10,182 nt of DNA from Gymnopilus junonius (Eukaryota > Basidiomycota > Agaricomycetes > Agaricales > Galerinaceae), in contig JADNYJ010000895.1 of NCBI GenBank assembly GCA_015501075.1, forward strand, positions 1 through 10,182, written 5' to 3'. The notes beneath the pieces were generated by a model. The model saw only the letters and a list, made by a program, of their open reading frames with translations, was not told the origin of the DNA and searched no databases. Positions 1 through 9,725 of this stretch are shown in pieces (the stretch's first letter is position 1; every line of letters starts with the position of its first letter). The translations under genes were made by a program, and so were the position numbers.

Positions 1-60
1 CCGATGATGTAGAGTTGAGCGTGGGAAGATAATGATAGACTCGTTTTGACTGTGCTCGCC

Positions 61-1910
61 ATGGACAGCGGGGCGAACAAGCTGCTCGAGTCTGCCGTTT
101 CAGCGCACTCTGCACGCCCATGCTTTCTCTCGCGCATCTGCCAGGCCTCTGCTGTTCTCACCGACCTTTCTCTCCCGCTATCTCGCCCCTCCTAACCTCC
201 ACCTGCGCAAAATACGCCCACCATGCTGGAAGGAGCGGCCTCACCCATTCGTGATGCCGTCGGTGCCTTTGAGGATCTCGGCCTCAGCGTCGAGGAGCTC
301 ACTGAATACTGTGCCACCGAAGGCAGGGGAGCTCAACCGCTATGCCCTTTATTCGGCCAGGAGAGTTGAGGATCTGCATGAATTTCAGATGTATGTTCTC
401 TGCGTCGTGTCCTTTCGCGGCCTTGTCTCATCTTCCTCAGCTCAACTGGCCGACGGGCTAAGGCAGGATCGCGATGACGCGATTCCACTCACCTATCAAC
501 CGTGTCCAACCCTTTCTTCTCGAGGAGGTGGACACCGATGAGGAGGAAGACGAAGACGCGGATGGCATTGAAGATGACACACTTCAAGACGTGGAAGCCA
601 TGGATGTCGATGGCTCTTCTTACACGCCGGCTGAGTTGTCGAGAAAACGACCACCGTCACGGCCGACTACTCCACAACTACCTCTGTCGCCCATATCAAA
701 TCCCTCATCACCTCCAAGAAAACGGTCGCGTAACTCCGACTGGGACCCGCCAGAATACGTTCCTGGCCACCTTCCACCGTTTCCAACTGTTTCTGATGAA
801 CCTCCCTCGATTCAACCAGACCATGCCCCCGTGCCGCAACCCATGGCACCTCCTACCCAACTACCTGAAGTCAAGATAGAGAAGCCAGCCGTACAATTAC
901 CCCAGTCACTAACGACAACCGCAGCAGCTTCGGATTACCTCGTCCAACTTCCATATTCTCAGTCCACCCTTTCGTCTACGCCTGAATGGCATTTACCTTC
1001 GGCACCACCTCCGCCAACGCAGACACTGACACGCCAAAATCGACCACCTATCCCACAAATCGAACCTTCCCTTCTCGCGGCTTACCACCACATTCTCACA
1101 CATCCCCCTCCTTCCGAACTTCCACCTCTTAATCCTGCGCGGCACAAAGTCGCCATGGCACTCCTCCAAGAATCATTAACGAACTCACGCTGGACTCCTG
1201 CTGACTCGGTGTTTGGGAGTGTAGGCCCTTGTCCACCAAGGGTTGCGACGATTGGTCCCTCGTATCCTATTGCAATAGGAGACACTCATGGGGATAAGGA
1301 CAAGGACACAAAATTACCACCTACGATATCAAGGCCTGTTTCGGGACCAGAACGGATAGCACCTCTCGTCGGCCAGCAAACGTCGCGAATACCAGACCTT
1401 GCCCGTCAAGTTCTTCCAGTACGTATAGTTTTTTAGTCGTTGTGGTCATTCAGTTGGTTTATCTTTATTTTGTAGCCCACGATCCTGGCCCGGACAAGTC
1501 GCTTATCCCACCCGCCGGTTCTCCACCGGGGAAACAAGCCCCTTACCTACGGGACAGGCATTCCTGCACCCTGGAACGCGAACGCTATTACTACGGGCCC
1601 CGATGGGGCCGTGGTGCCCACACCTCAGAGCACCAAACCCAAAGAGCTCGCACAGACAGCCAACGGGAAAGAACCTCCTGTCAAAGCCACCTTACCGGAT
1701 GCAAAGTTGTTCGCGACGTGGGATTACGAGTCGAAAGACTTTAGGGTGCCGCTTACGCCTGCTGTTGTTAGGGGGAGGGGAAGGATTGGGAGCATGCATT
1801 CGAGTGGGAGTGGACTAATTTCGTTACTGCTGCTCTTTCGAGAAAGGGGACTAAGTGATGCTTTTTTTGGTTTTAAACGTGTTTGTTTGCTGTCATATGT
1901 TGGTTCATAA
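61..1910 (+). CDS. TAF8: TFIID subunit TAF8, with frame breaks in the histone-fold part
   Basis: TAF8 pairs with TAF10 through a histone fold inside the general transcription factor TFIID in the nucleus. The start at 61 has a good context (gccATGG) and gives MDSGANKLLESAV. Histone-fold (Bromo_TP-like) pieces then appear in changing frames: LHAHAFSRASA (110), QASAVLTDL (142), TSTCAKYAHHAGRSGLTH (195), RDAVGAFEDLGLSVEELTEY (250), ELNRYALYSARRVEDLHEFQ (329). An intron at 391-440 (GTATGT..CAG) leads to QLADGLRQDRDDAIPLTYQ (443). From about 516 one frame stays open. It holds an acidic stretch, a basic PPRKRSR (possible nuclear signal) and DWDPPEYVPGHLPPFP near 738-785, which matches the TAF8 C-terminal-domain signature. 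The rest is Pro/Ser-rich. A second intron at 1419-1475 (GTACGT..TAG) keeps the frame into a tail with LFATWDYESKDFRVPL. The frame runs to TAA at 1910. A more protein-like end in another frame stops at 1858. TAF3, which has a similar fold, is the main alternative; the C-terminal motif favours TAF8. Confidence 0.68.
391..440 (+). other. Intron 1 of TAF8
   Basis: Donor GTATGT and acceptor CTCAG bound 50 nt between the ELNRYALYSARRVEDLHEFQ exon and the QLADGLRQDRDD exon. The two flanking frames differ by one base, so this junction also carries an apparent indel or uses an unusual splice choice. A later acceptor at 466 would reach the frame of the downstream acidic region directly, but it would delete the conserved-looking QLADGLRQDRDD stretch. 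Confidence 0.55.
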
Positions 1911-2245
1911 TATCCCTACTTTTTTTTTTCTTTCGTGCACATGGACGAGCTATATCATTTCCACTCCGTTAAATCGCCAAGGACATATGGCATGTATGTA
2001 GAAAGTGAGGTGCTTTCACGACGGGCAAGCAACTGTCTAAACGGCCCAAAATGAGCACTTTTATATTAAAAATGTTCATTTTGAGCTGGACAAGCCGCTT
2101 GCCCCCCCGTGTTTGTGGCTATGTACTACTTCCTGTGTAGCCGATTAGATTAGATGATATTTCTTATCCATCCAAATTTGGCACTCGCGCCTCCTTCTTT
2201 GACTCTTCCACCTTCAAAACCCGAGCCTGTTCACACAAATAGAAC
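1911..2245. other. Intergenic region between TAF8 and RRP42
   Basis: These 335 bases separate two plus-strand genes. The left part is T-rich (a run of T near 1919-1929) and suits the 3' end of TAF8. The middle carries the fold-back element at 2023-2104. The last 100 bases should hold the RRP42 promoter and leader, but I see no clear TATA box or other named element. Open frames here are short and look accidental. Confidence 0.6.
2023..2104. repeat. Imperfect fold-back inverted repeat (82 bp)
   Basis: The outer arms GGGCAAGC (2023-2030) and GCTTGCCC (2097-2104) are perfect reverse complements. The inner arms CAAAATGAGCA (2047-2057) and TGTTCATTTTG (2073-2083) pair with one mismatch around an AT-rich centre. 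The segments between the arms match only partly (a shared TGTC). Almost the whole unit can therefore fold into one hairpin. It carries no coding frame and I see no clear target-site duplication. It could be a small MITE-like remnant, a 3'-end hairpin or a replication-related palindrome. Its origin is not shown by this window. Confidence 0.6.
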
Positions 2246-3510
2246 ATGGCGTCAACAACATCCCTCTCGAAAGCCGAAAAATCATATATCCAAGCGGGAC
2301 TCCTTGCAAATCCCCCAACACGCGGCGACGGACGCTCAGCGCAAGATTTCCGAACCATCTCGCTCCAAACCTCCGTCGCGCCGCTCGCGAATGGGAGTGC
2401 CCGCGTCAGCATAGGTCGGGATCCGCATGATGGGTCCGGTGGGACTGAAGTGCTCGCTGCTACCAAGCTGGAAGTGGAGAGCGTTGACCTGGGCAGTGGG
2501 AGTGGAGGTGTAAATGGGGGAAGGGTGATGTGCAGTGTTACCTGGTACGCAAAAAAAAAAAAAACTCATCTCCAGAGAAATTTTCGAGGAACTAAAATAC
2601 CATCGCTTTTTTCTCGTAAGGAAGCTCACCAGCGGCGTACCCGCACCTCTCTTCAGCGGCCCTCGACGATCTCCAATACGACCTGACCACCATCCTCAAC
2701 TCGACGCTTACTCACCCCTCTTTGCACCCTAAAAACCTCTCCATCCTCCCGGGAAAGAAATCATGGCTACTCAACCTCGATCTGGTCGTCCTCGTCGACT
2801 CGGGGAACGTGTTCGATGCGCTGTTCCTGGCTGCCCATGCGGCGCTTTGGGACACCAAGGTGCCGAGAACGCGGAGTGTGGAGTATAAAGCGCGCAAAGC
2901 GGGTGGTGCGTCGGGGGTGGAGTTGTGGGTGCGGGTGAAGGAGGGGGAGGGGGAGGGAAGGAGGGGAAAAAGGTGATATGGAGGTGGACGAGGAGGTTGT
3001 GAGCGGGTTTGATACGCGTCAGATTAGGCATGCGACGGATTTTGAGTTGCCTGATTATTGGGATGAGGGAGAGGAGCTCGATGGGAGGGATCGTTGGCCT
3101 GTCTGTGTTACTTTAAATCTCGTATGTTTCTCTTGTTGCTTTTTGTCTTCACTGTCGATTTATCTCTCTCTTTTTCCGCAGGTTCCTCCTGCACACTTTC
3201 TGGACGCCACTCTGGAGGAAGAAGCTGCTATTCCACTTCGCCTCCTCTTGATGTTCTCCTTTGATTCCGATGAACCCCATATCCAAGGGATGCGCACGAT
3301 GGGGAACGGTGAACTGACTGTACCTCAACTGGGTGAACTCCTCAAGGTTCGTAAATAATGCGTTGTACAACCTTGGATATTTTACAATTTCTGACCACGT
3401 TTATAAATATGCAGGAAGGAGAAAAATACGCTCGTCAAATATGGCAATCTTTGAACGCGAAGCTGAAGGAGGAGGAACTGGGTAGAATAAAAGAGAGGAA
3501 CAAATTTTGA
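2246..3510 (+). CDS. RRP42: Exosome complex component RRP42 (RNase PH-like)
   Basis: RRP42 (EXOSC7 in animals) is one of six RNase PH-like subunits forming the ring of the RNA exosome, which processes and degrades RNA 3'-5' in nucleus and cytoplasm. The eukaryotic ring subunit is structural, without phosphorolytic activity of its own. Proposed exons are 2246-2544, 2625-2905, 2973-3121, 3182-3346 and 3415-3510, giving 329 residues, about the usual length. Family-like segments, in order, are LSKAEKSYIQAGL at the start, RGDGRSAQDFR, NGSARVSIG, GGTEVLAATKLEVE, SPAAYPHLSSAALDDL, LPGKKSWLLNLDLVVLVDSG, ALWDTKVPRTR, RDRWPVCVTLNL, EEAAIPLRLLLMFSF and EGEKYARQIW at the end. The start at 2246 (aacATGG) is the first Met before LSKAEKSYI. 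Intron 1 begins right before a 14-A run. Intron 2 (2906-2972) is unusually purine-rich and is the weakest part of the model. The gene converges on the DAHP synthase gene. Confidence 0.9.
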
Positions 3511-3812
3511 GAATACATATATATATTTGTCCGTTTTGTCCGTTCTTCCTGTGAACAGAAAATGTGTGATGCTCTGAGACGATGATGGCAAGGCTTGAAG
3601 ATAAATAATTGCATAGTGACCGTATCCAAATACAGTCTTTTTGGTCGACAAGAAAAAGTTGGAGGTCCAGAGATCCGGTGCCGAAACAGACAAGGAGGCA
3701 GAAGCAGACGATGCGAGGCGAAAGATGCACAAATTACAAGATGCACAAATAAGAGGGGTGGTATTTTCTGATTGGGATAGTGATCGAATAAAAAAAGAAC
3801 GAGAGAACGAGA
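3511..3812. other. Convergent intergenic region (3' ends of RRP42 and DAHP synthase)
   Basis: About 300 bases lie between two facing stop codons. It holds an alternating AT stretch just after the RRP42 stop (3517-3526), A-rich and T-rich patches suitable for polyadenylation, and a 13-base direct repeat AAGATGCACAAAT at 3722-3734 and 3738-3750. An 81-codon plus-strand frame (3641-3886) crosses it and runs antisense into the last DAHP synthase exon. It has no recognisable domain and I do not call it a gene. Confidence 0.6.
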
Positions 3813-5682
<1,870 letters not shown>

Positions 5683-6174
5683 ATTTTCTGTGACTGGGAG
5701 TATTCGAATGAACGTTGTTAGTTTTCCTCCAAATTCAATCTTTGACTCGTTTCGATCGATCTCATGCACGTGAGCTTCTAGCCCAGTCACATGACCAACC
5801 ATGCGGGCAAGGGCGTCCTTCCCGGGCACAGGTCGACCATCTGTGCATCATCGCCCCGTCCTTATCGTTGCGATTGCGCTGCGGGGAAGGGTTCCACGAT
5901 CAAACAGTGCAGCGACGAGTAATACAGAAGCGTTATCATCGGTGAATCCGTCGGAAAAGAGACCCCAAGAAGCGCGACGTGGCGGATATTCGAGGCATGT
6001 CCGAGACACATGTGTGGTGAGCAAAAGGTCAGTCAGACTCTGTCGATGTCAACTTGGAAAAAAGAAAGCTGGTATTGACAGCCGAATCCTCAACTCTGCT
6101 CACGTGCTCGTAATTTACAGTGACAAAATCAGTGACACGACGCGCTCCAGCTCACGCGTCTGACTCTTTTCGAA
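5683..6174. promoter_or_regulatory. Divergent promoter region of DAHP synthase and PIH1
   Basis: These 492 bases separate two genes pointing away from each other and must hold both promoters. There are two TGACTC motifs (5743-5748 and 6161-6166) resembling the core of the fungal Gcn4/CPC1 amino-acid-starvation element TGACTCA, and two CACGTG boxes (5767-5772 and 6101-6106). The first TGACTC lies about 60 bases upstream of the DAHP synthase start. The second lies just before the PIH1 start, probably in its leader. No clear TATA box is visible. Open frames here lack recognisable domains. Function of the motifs is inference. Confidence 0.5.
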
Positions 6175-7558
6175 ATGTCGACACATGTCCGTATCGAATT
6201 ATCACCTAAACCGGGCTTCTGTATCAAGTCAAATGCCCTCGCGCCTGCACTCCTTCCACCTCCTCCATCAGCCCCTAAGAATCCTAATCTCTTGGAGCCT
6301 ACTGGTCCGATAACCGTATCCAAAAGCCAAAAAGTCTTCGTTAATATCGCATGGGATTCCAACGTTCCTCCCCCTCCAGATGGAAGTGAAGATGCCATTC
6401 AGCGTGCAATGCAAGGTGAAGAGATCGATGAAGGCAATCCAGCAGGCTGGTACGTTCCTGTCATTGTGTCCAATGCTAGGCAAGATAAGGACAAGGGTGC
6501 GTTTCATTTAAGTCGCTCTTTAGAATGATAATCACCGGTGTATCCTCCAGCTGGGAACCCTTCGTTAGTCTTTGATTGCATATTCAATTCCTCACTCAAA
6601 TCGCGCACTTTGCGCGATCCCGAGTTCAAGATATTCCTCATAGGTCTGCATCCCTATTCATTTCTTTGGTCACAACTTCTCTAATCATTCAAATCACAGA
6701 ACTATCTTTGCAACGAATAGAAGCCCAGACTGGTTTGACACTATCTAGAAGCATCGGTACACCCAATATTCTGAGCAAGGGGAAACTATTGCCACGCACT
6801 GTTCAAGTTCCAGCCAGCATGGTTCCTGCTTTAACAGGCGCTCCATCGCCAAGTAGCAGCAATACGGCGAATCAATCTAAACCACTTATCCAAGAACTAT
6901 CATCTACGTCAGACGCTGACGGATCAGGGTCCATGTCAAAAAGTTCGATCGAACCACAACCGCAAGCGCCTTCTAATGCCCCTACCACACGAACGGCAGA
7001 TTCAGCCTTACCTGGACTGAAGAGGAATCTTAAAGAAGCCTTCTGCCACCGGTCTTATTCCGGCTAGCGCTACATTGACACCTGCAAAGATCGCCGAGCT
7101 AGAGTCGACCCCCCTCGAATGGTCATGGAAAAAGGAAGATTCCGGCCGTCTGCGGATCGACGTGCTTGTCCCCGGTCTAGTGAGTTTCTTTCATCCTGCA
7201 TGTCGTGTCAAGCTCGTTTCTGGTTATATTTCGTTTTTTTTATCTGACCATTGACCTACTTAATTAGTCCCTTGAGCTCATACAAAGCTCCACACTCGAT
7301 ATCGAACCACGCAGAATGGTGCTGGCTATCTCAAAACGACCCACTCTGGATATTAATCTTGCCCTGTCTGATGCCGAGATTGCTGCACGTGTGGGCGCCT
7401 TGTATGCTTCTTTTTCTCCTTCGTCTACGGCCAAGCCCAAGTCACTCGAGGAGGAGAAGGACAAAAGGAAGCAGGAGGAGACTACAAGGCTTTTGCAGCT
7501 GAAGAGGCAGAGAGACTTTGACGTTGATGCGCGCAGAAGCCGAGTGGAAGGTTGGTAG
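6175..7558 (+). CDS. PIH1: PIH1 domain protein (R2TP chaperone complex)
   Basis: PIH1 (PIH1D1/Nop17 type) works with TAH1 and the RVB1-RVB2 ATPases in R2TP, an HSP90-linked complex that assembles box C/D snoRNPs, PIKK kinases and RNA polymerases. Exon 1 (6175-6496) encodes LSPKPGFCIKS, VFVNIAWDSNVPPPPDG, EDAIQRAMQGEEIDEG and NPAGWYVPVIVS. Exon 2 (6551-6643) gives VFDCIFNSSLKSRTLRDPEF. Exon 3 (from 6700) continues ELSLQRIEAQTGL, SRSIGTPN and SKGKLLPRTV, completing the N-terminal PIH1 domain. A Ser/Pro-rich linker follows, then PLEWSWKKEDSGRLRIDVLV up to 7179. Exon 4 starts at 7268 with SLELIQSSTLDIEPRRMVLA and suits the CS-like C-terminal domain. Introns are 6497-6550, 6644-6699 and 7180-7267. 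The linker frame reaches a stop at 7065-7067, while the domain after it is open in the next frame, so one base is extra between 7018 and 7036 or a linker intron is hidden. The last codons may also be shifted, with an alternative stop at 7583. About 394-402 residues if intact. Confidence 0.85.
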
Positions 7559-7855
7559 TGATACGGTGACGGTTTATCTCTAATTTATGATTTGGTTGGT
7601 CTAATGCTCTCAATGTGATCGTTGGGTCAAGGACCTCGTCGTGTCATAATATTCGTTAATACATCAGATCGTAAGTATTGCAGGAGATTAGCAAACAAAG
7701 GCGTAAGCTAGTATCATGAGTAATGAACTATTTAACAATTTAAAGGTGTCCAATGTTATAGTAGAAGAGAAAGAAAATAAGCCAATGCTTATGAGGGACA
7801 ACGGGCAAAGTATGAGATAAATATTCATATATATGAGAGAGAAGAAGGGAAAAAA
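7559..7855. other. Convergent intergenic region (3' ends of PIH1 and LIM protein)
   Basis: About 300 AT-rich bases lie between two facing genes. Nothing in it looks coding. Runs such as AAAGAAAATAAG (7770-7781) and an AT-rich stretch near 7820-7835 suit 3' UTRs and polyadenylation. If the alternative PIH1 reading frame is the real one, its stop at 7581-7583 takes the first 25 bases. No repeat or RNA gene was recognised. Confidence 0.6.
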
Positions 7856-9511
7856 TTAACCACCAGCTTTACCGAGTAAAGCATAGCCGCTGCCTGCAGG
7901 ACCGTACAGCTACAGACAATTGGATCAGCGTCGAAAGGAGAACAGAGTTTGCGTTGAGGAAACTCATACCTTGCCGTAGCACCTAACACAAAATGGGTCA
8001 CCGTCGTGGTCCCGGAGCTTGCTCGAGTCCAAAGAAGTGTTGCATTCGACGCATCTCATGCAGCTCTTATGGAACGTCTTGCCAACAGCCTTGACCTTTA
8101 CAAGTTGTGTGTCAAGGGCCAAATGGCGTGAAAAGGAAGGAAACAAAAGCATACCTGCTCTGCAAAATAGACACTTTTTTTGCACCGAGGACATATGGGT
8201 GTAGCGGCACCCCACTTCCGAGGTGAACCCCCCGCCTCAGTGCTATGCGCGTTTACACCAGCAGTCAACACAATGCCGTACCTAGTACCCGTCGCAGTTG
8301 GCGCCAGCGGGCTCATACGCTCAGGGCCGTTACCTTGTGCAATCCCCATTCCCATCGGGCCGGAAAAACTCCTGGATGCATAGTCCTCAACATCTTCTGC
8401 CTCCTTGCTGCGGTTCGGAGATGTCGGGGAAGAGGAGGATGAAGGGTTCGTGGACGGGATGGAGATGGAACCAAGGCTTTGCGAGGTGTGGTGTTTGTAC
8501 ATACCACCGTTGAGATAAAGGGGAATTGTACGAGGAATGGTCCCGATGCCTGGTCGACCGGTATTGGACGGGTAGGACGTAGGATAGTTGGTATTGGCTG
8601 GCTCTGCGATGGTGTCGCGGGATTCTGCCATTTCCTCCTCGGTCTCGTCCTCCTCTGGAATGCTGCTTGTAGCAGGAGACTCCTGCCCTGCTCTTGCTTC
8701 TTCCAAGAACGACGAGATGTTATTCACAACAGAGGTCTCAGACTTGGACTCGCCGTTACTATTGTTATGGAAAGTAGAAGATAAGGCGCTTGATCCGCGA
8801 GGAAATGAAGGTGAGATGGGACTTGTAGCCAAGGTTCTGTTGGGCCTGAGCCGAGGTAGAGGAGAAGAGCCGTTACTTCCGTTTACACCTCCAGTGCTCA
8901 TTGGGCGTAGGAGGGCTTGCGGAGGGAAAGGAGCACTTCTGGCAGGCGAACTCGGAGGTGAAGGTAGTGATGTATTGTCGCCTGGTGCTGCTGCATATGG
9001 GAGATTGGCATGGCGTAGATCCCGGGTGCCAAAGTTCTTGAGGTGGCAGGATTTGCTAGAGGAAATAGATCAAAGTCGGCTAGATAAAGAAAAAGTGGCA
9101 GACAAACCAATACGGCTAATCAATGTGTCAGTGACTTTTGATTTTCTCATAAGAGAGTAATATATACTGACCTGTTGATCATGCTCAAGGAGAGTGAACG
9201 AGTCAAGTCTCTTGTTACAGCTGGTGCATGCGAGACAAGGCTAAATGTTAGGTATTTAACCTTTCTTCAAATTTTATAAACGTGACAGTAGGCCAACCTT
9301 GTGGTACAACTGAAAGAAAATGTCAGTTTACCTGGCACGGACGAAGCAAGAAAGGAAGACAGACCTTTCGGCCAGGTCCCATAACCTGTGAAGTCATAGT
9401 AACAAGTAAGAAATCGAGGAGATAAACCAATGTATAACAAAATTACCTGCTCGCTAGATAGACAGCCTTTGAGCATCTTGGACAAATGGGAGTGCCTCCG
9501 AATGGATGCAT
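7856..9511 (-). CDS. Two-LIM-domain protein, CRP-like
   Basis: LIM domains are double zinc fingers for protein-protein contacts. CRP-type proteins act on actin or in the nucleus, and the role in this fungus is unknown. Proposed exons in coding order are 9511-9447, 9385-9365, 9309-9298, 9240-9172, 9115-9108, 9055-8155, 8095-7970 and 7909-7856, about 418 residues. LIM1 begins MHPFGGTPICPRC. With exon 1 put in frame its zinc ligands space as C-x2-C-x18-H-x2-C-x2-C-x2-C-x17-C-x2-C. It ends YCKSCHLKNFG. A roughly 280-residue Ser/Pro-rich linker with an acidic patch (EEDETEEE) follows. LIM2 is CPRCKKSVYFAEQ, FHKSCMRCVEC and FCVRC, with C-x2-C-x17-H-x2-C-x2-C-x2-C-x17-C-x2-C. The tail is LYGPAGSGYALLGKAGG, like the Gly-rich tail after CRP LIM domains. 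Exon 1 is one base short for the frame: GCGAGCAG stands where an Ala-Glu-Gln reading needs one more base. The start at 9511 fits the MHPFGGTP beginning of fungal relatives as I recall them. Confidence 0.88.
9108..9115 (-). other. 8-nt microexon of the LIM gene
   Basis: GATTAG precedes and GTTTGT follows CCGTATTG. Joined to the next exon (C AAA TCC TGC) it reads PYCKSC, so the first Cys codon of the last zinc pair of LIM1 is split between this microexon and exon 6. The introns on both sides are 56 and 52 nt. Skipping it breaks the frame. Confidence 0.85.
9298..9309 (-). other. 12-nt microexon of the LIM gene
   Basis: TTTCAG precedes and GTTGGC follows TTG TAC CAC AAG, encoding LYHK. It supplies the zinc-binding His of LIM1 (H-x2-C). 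Without it the finger lacks this ligand, although the frame would be kept. The introns on both sides are 55 and 57 nt. Confidence 0.85.
9365..9385 (-). other. 21-nt microexon of the LIM gene
   Basis: CACAG precedes and GTCTGT follows GTT ATG GGA CCT GGC CGA AAG, which encodes VMGPGRK. This is the segment between the first Cys pair and the His of LIM1. It matches the CRP pattern EQV..-G-R-K/S before the next ligand pair. Confidence 0.85.
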
Positions 9512-9725
9512 CAGTCGAATTGAGCTGCGGTGTGGTCAGGAGAAGAGTCAATTTTCCTGATTTATCAACTGATAGGCTTACGTGATACGGGGTCGGAGAT
9601 TGAAAAGAAGGAGGAGTGAAATTTTGGAGTTTTTAATCTTTCGCTTGTGTGTGTTCCCATCTTTCCCTCTCTCGTCCTTAGAACTCTCGCTACATCCTCT
9701 TTATCCTTTCTTTTTATCTCCAAAA
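9512..9725. promoter_or_regulatory. Divergent promoter region of the LIM gene and eIF5A
   Basis: These 214 bases lie between the start codons of two diverging genes. On the plus strand, about 9648-9720 is strongly pyrimidine-rich (CT blocks), a common look for the leader or promoter of highly expressed fungal translation genes, and ends in CAAAAATG. Part may be a 5' UTR, possibly with a short leader intron ending near 9680 (CCTTAG), which I cannot confirm. No clear TATA box is visible. Confidence 0.5.

Noticed and set aside
251..541. 96-codon plus-strand open frame
   Set aside because: It is one of several frames crossing the broken TAF8 histone fold and contains two real TAF8 pieces joined by intron sequence. 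It is not a separate gene.
1082..1285. 67-codon minus-strand frame inside TAF8
   Set aside because: It is an antisense shadow of the proline-rich TAF8 region.
2154..2414. 86-codon plus-strand frame over the RRP42 start
   Set aside because: It overlaps the RRP42 first exon in another frame and has no family resemblance.
3722..3750. Two copies of AAGATGCACAAAT, 16 bases apart
   Set aside because: Two short copies in a 3' intergenic region are most simply a small local duplication. No larger array is present.
5801..6163. 120-codon plus-strand frame in the divergent promoter
   Set aside because: Its composition is arginine- and serine-rich like chance reading, it has no domain, and it ends just before the PIH1 start.
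8588..9160. 190-codon plus-strand frame
   Set aside because: It is antisense to the low-complexity linker of the LIM protein, whose LIM domains and splice sites are clear on the minus strand.
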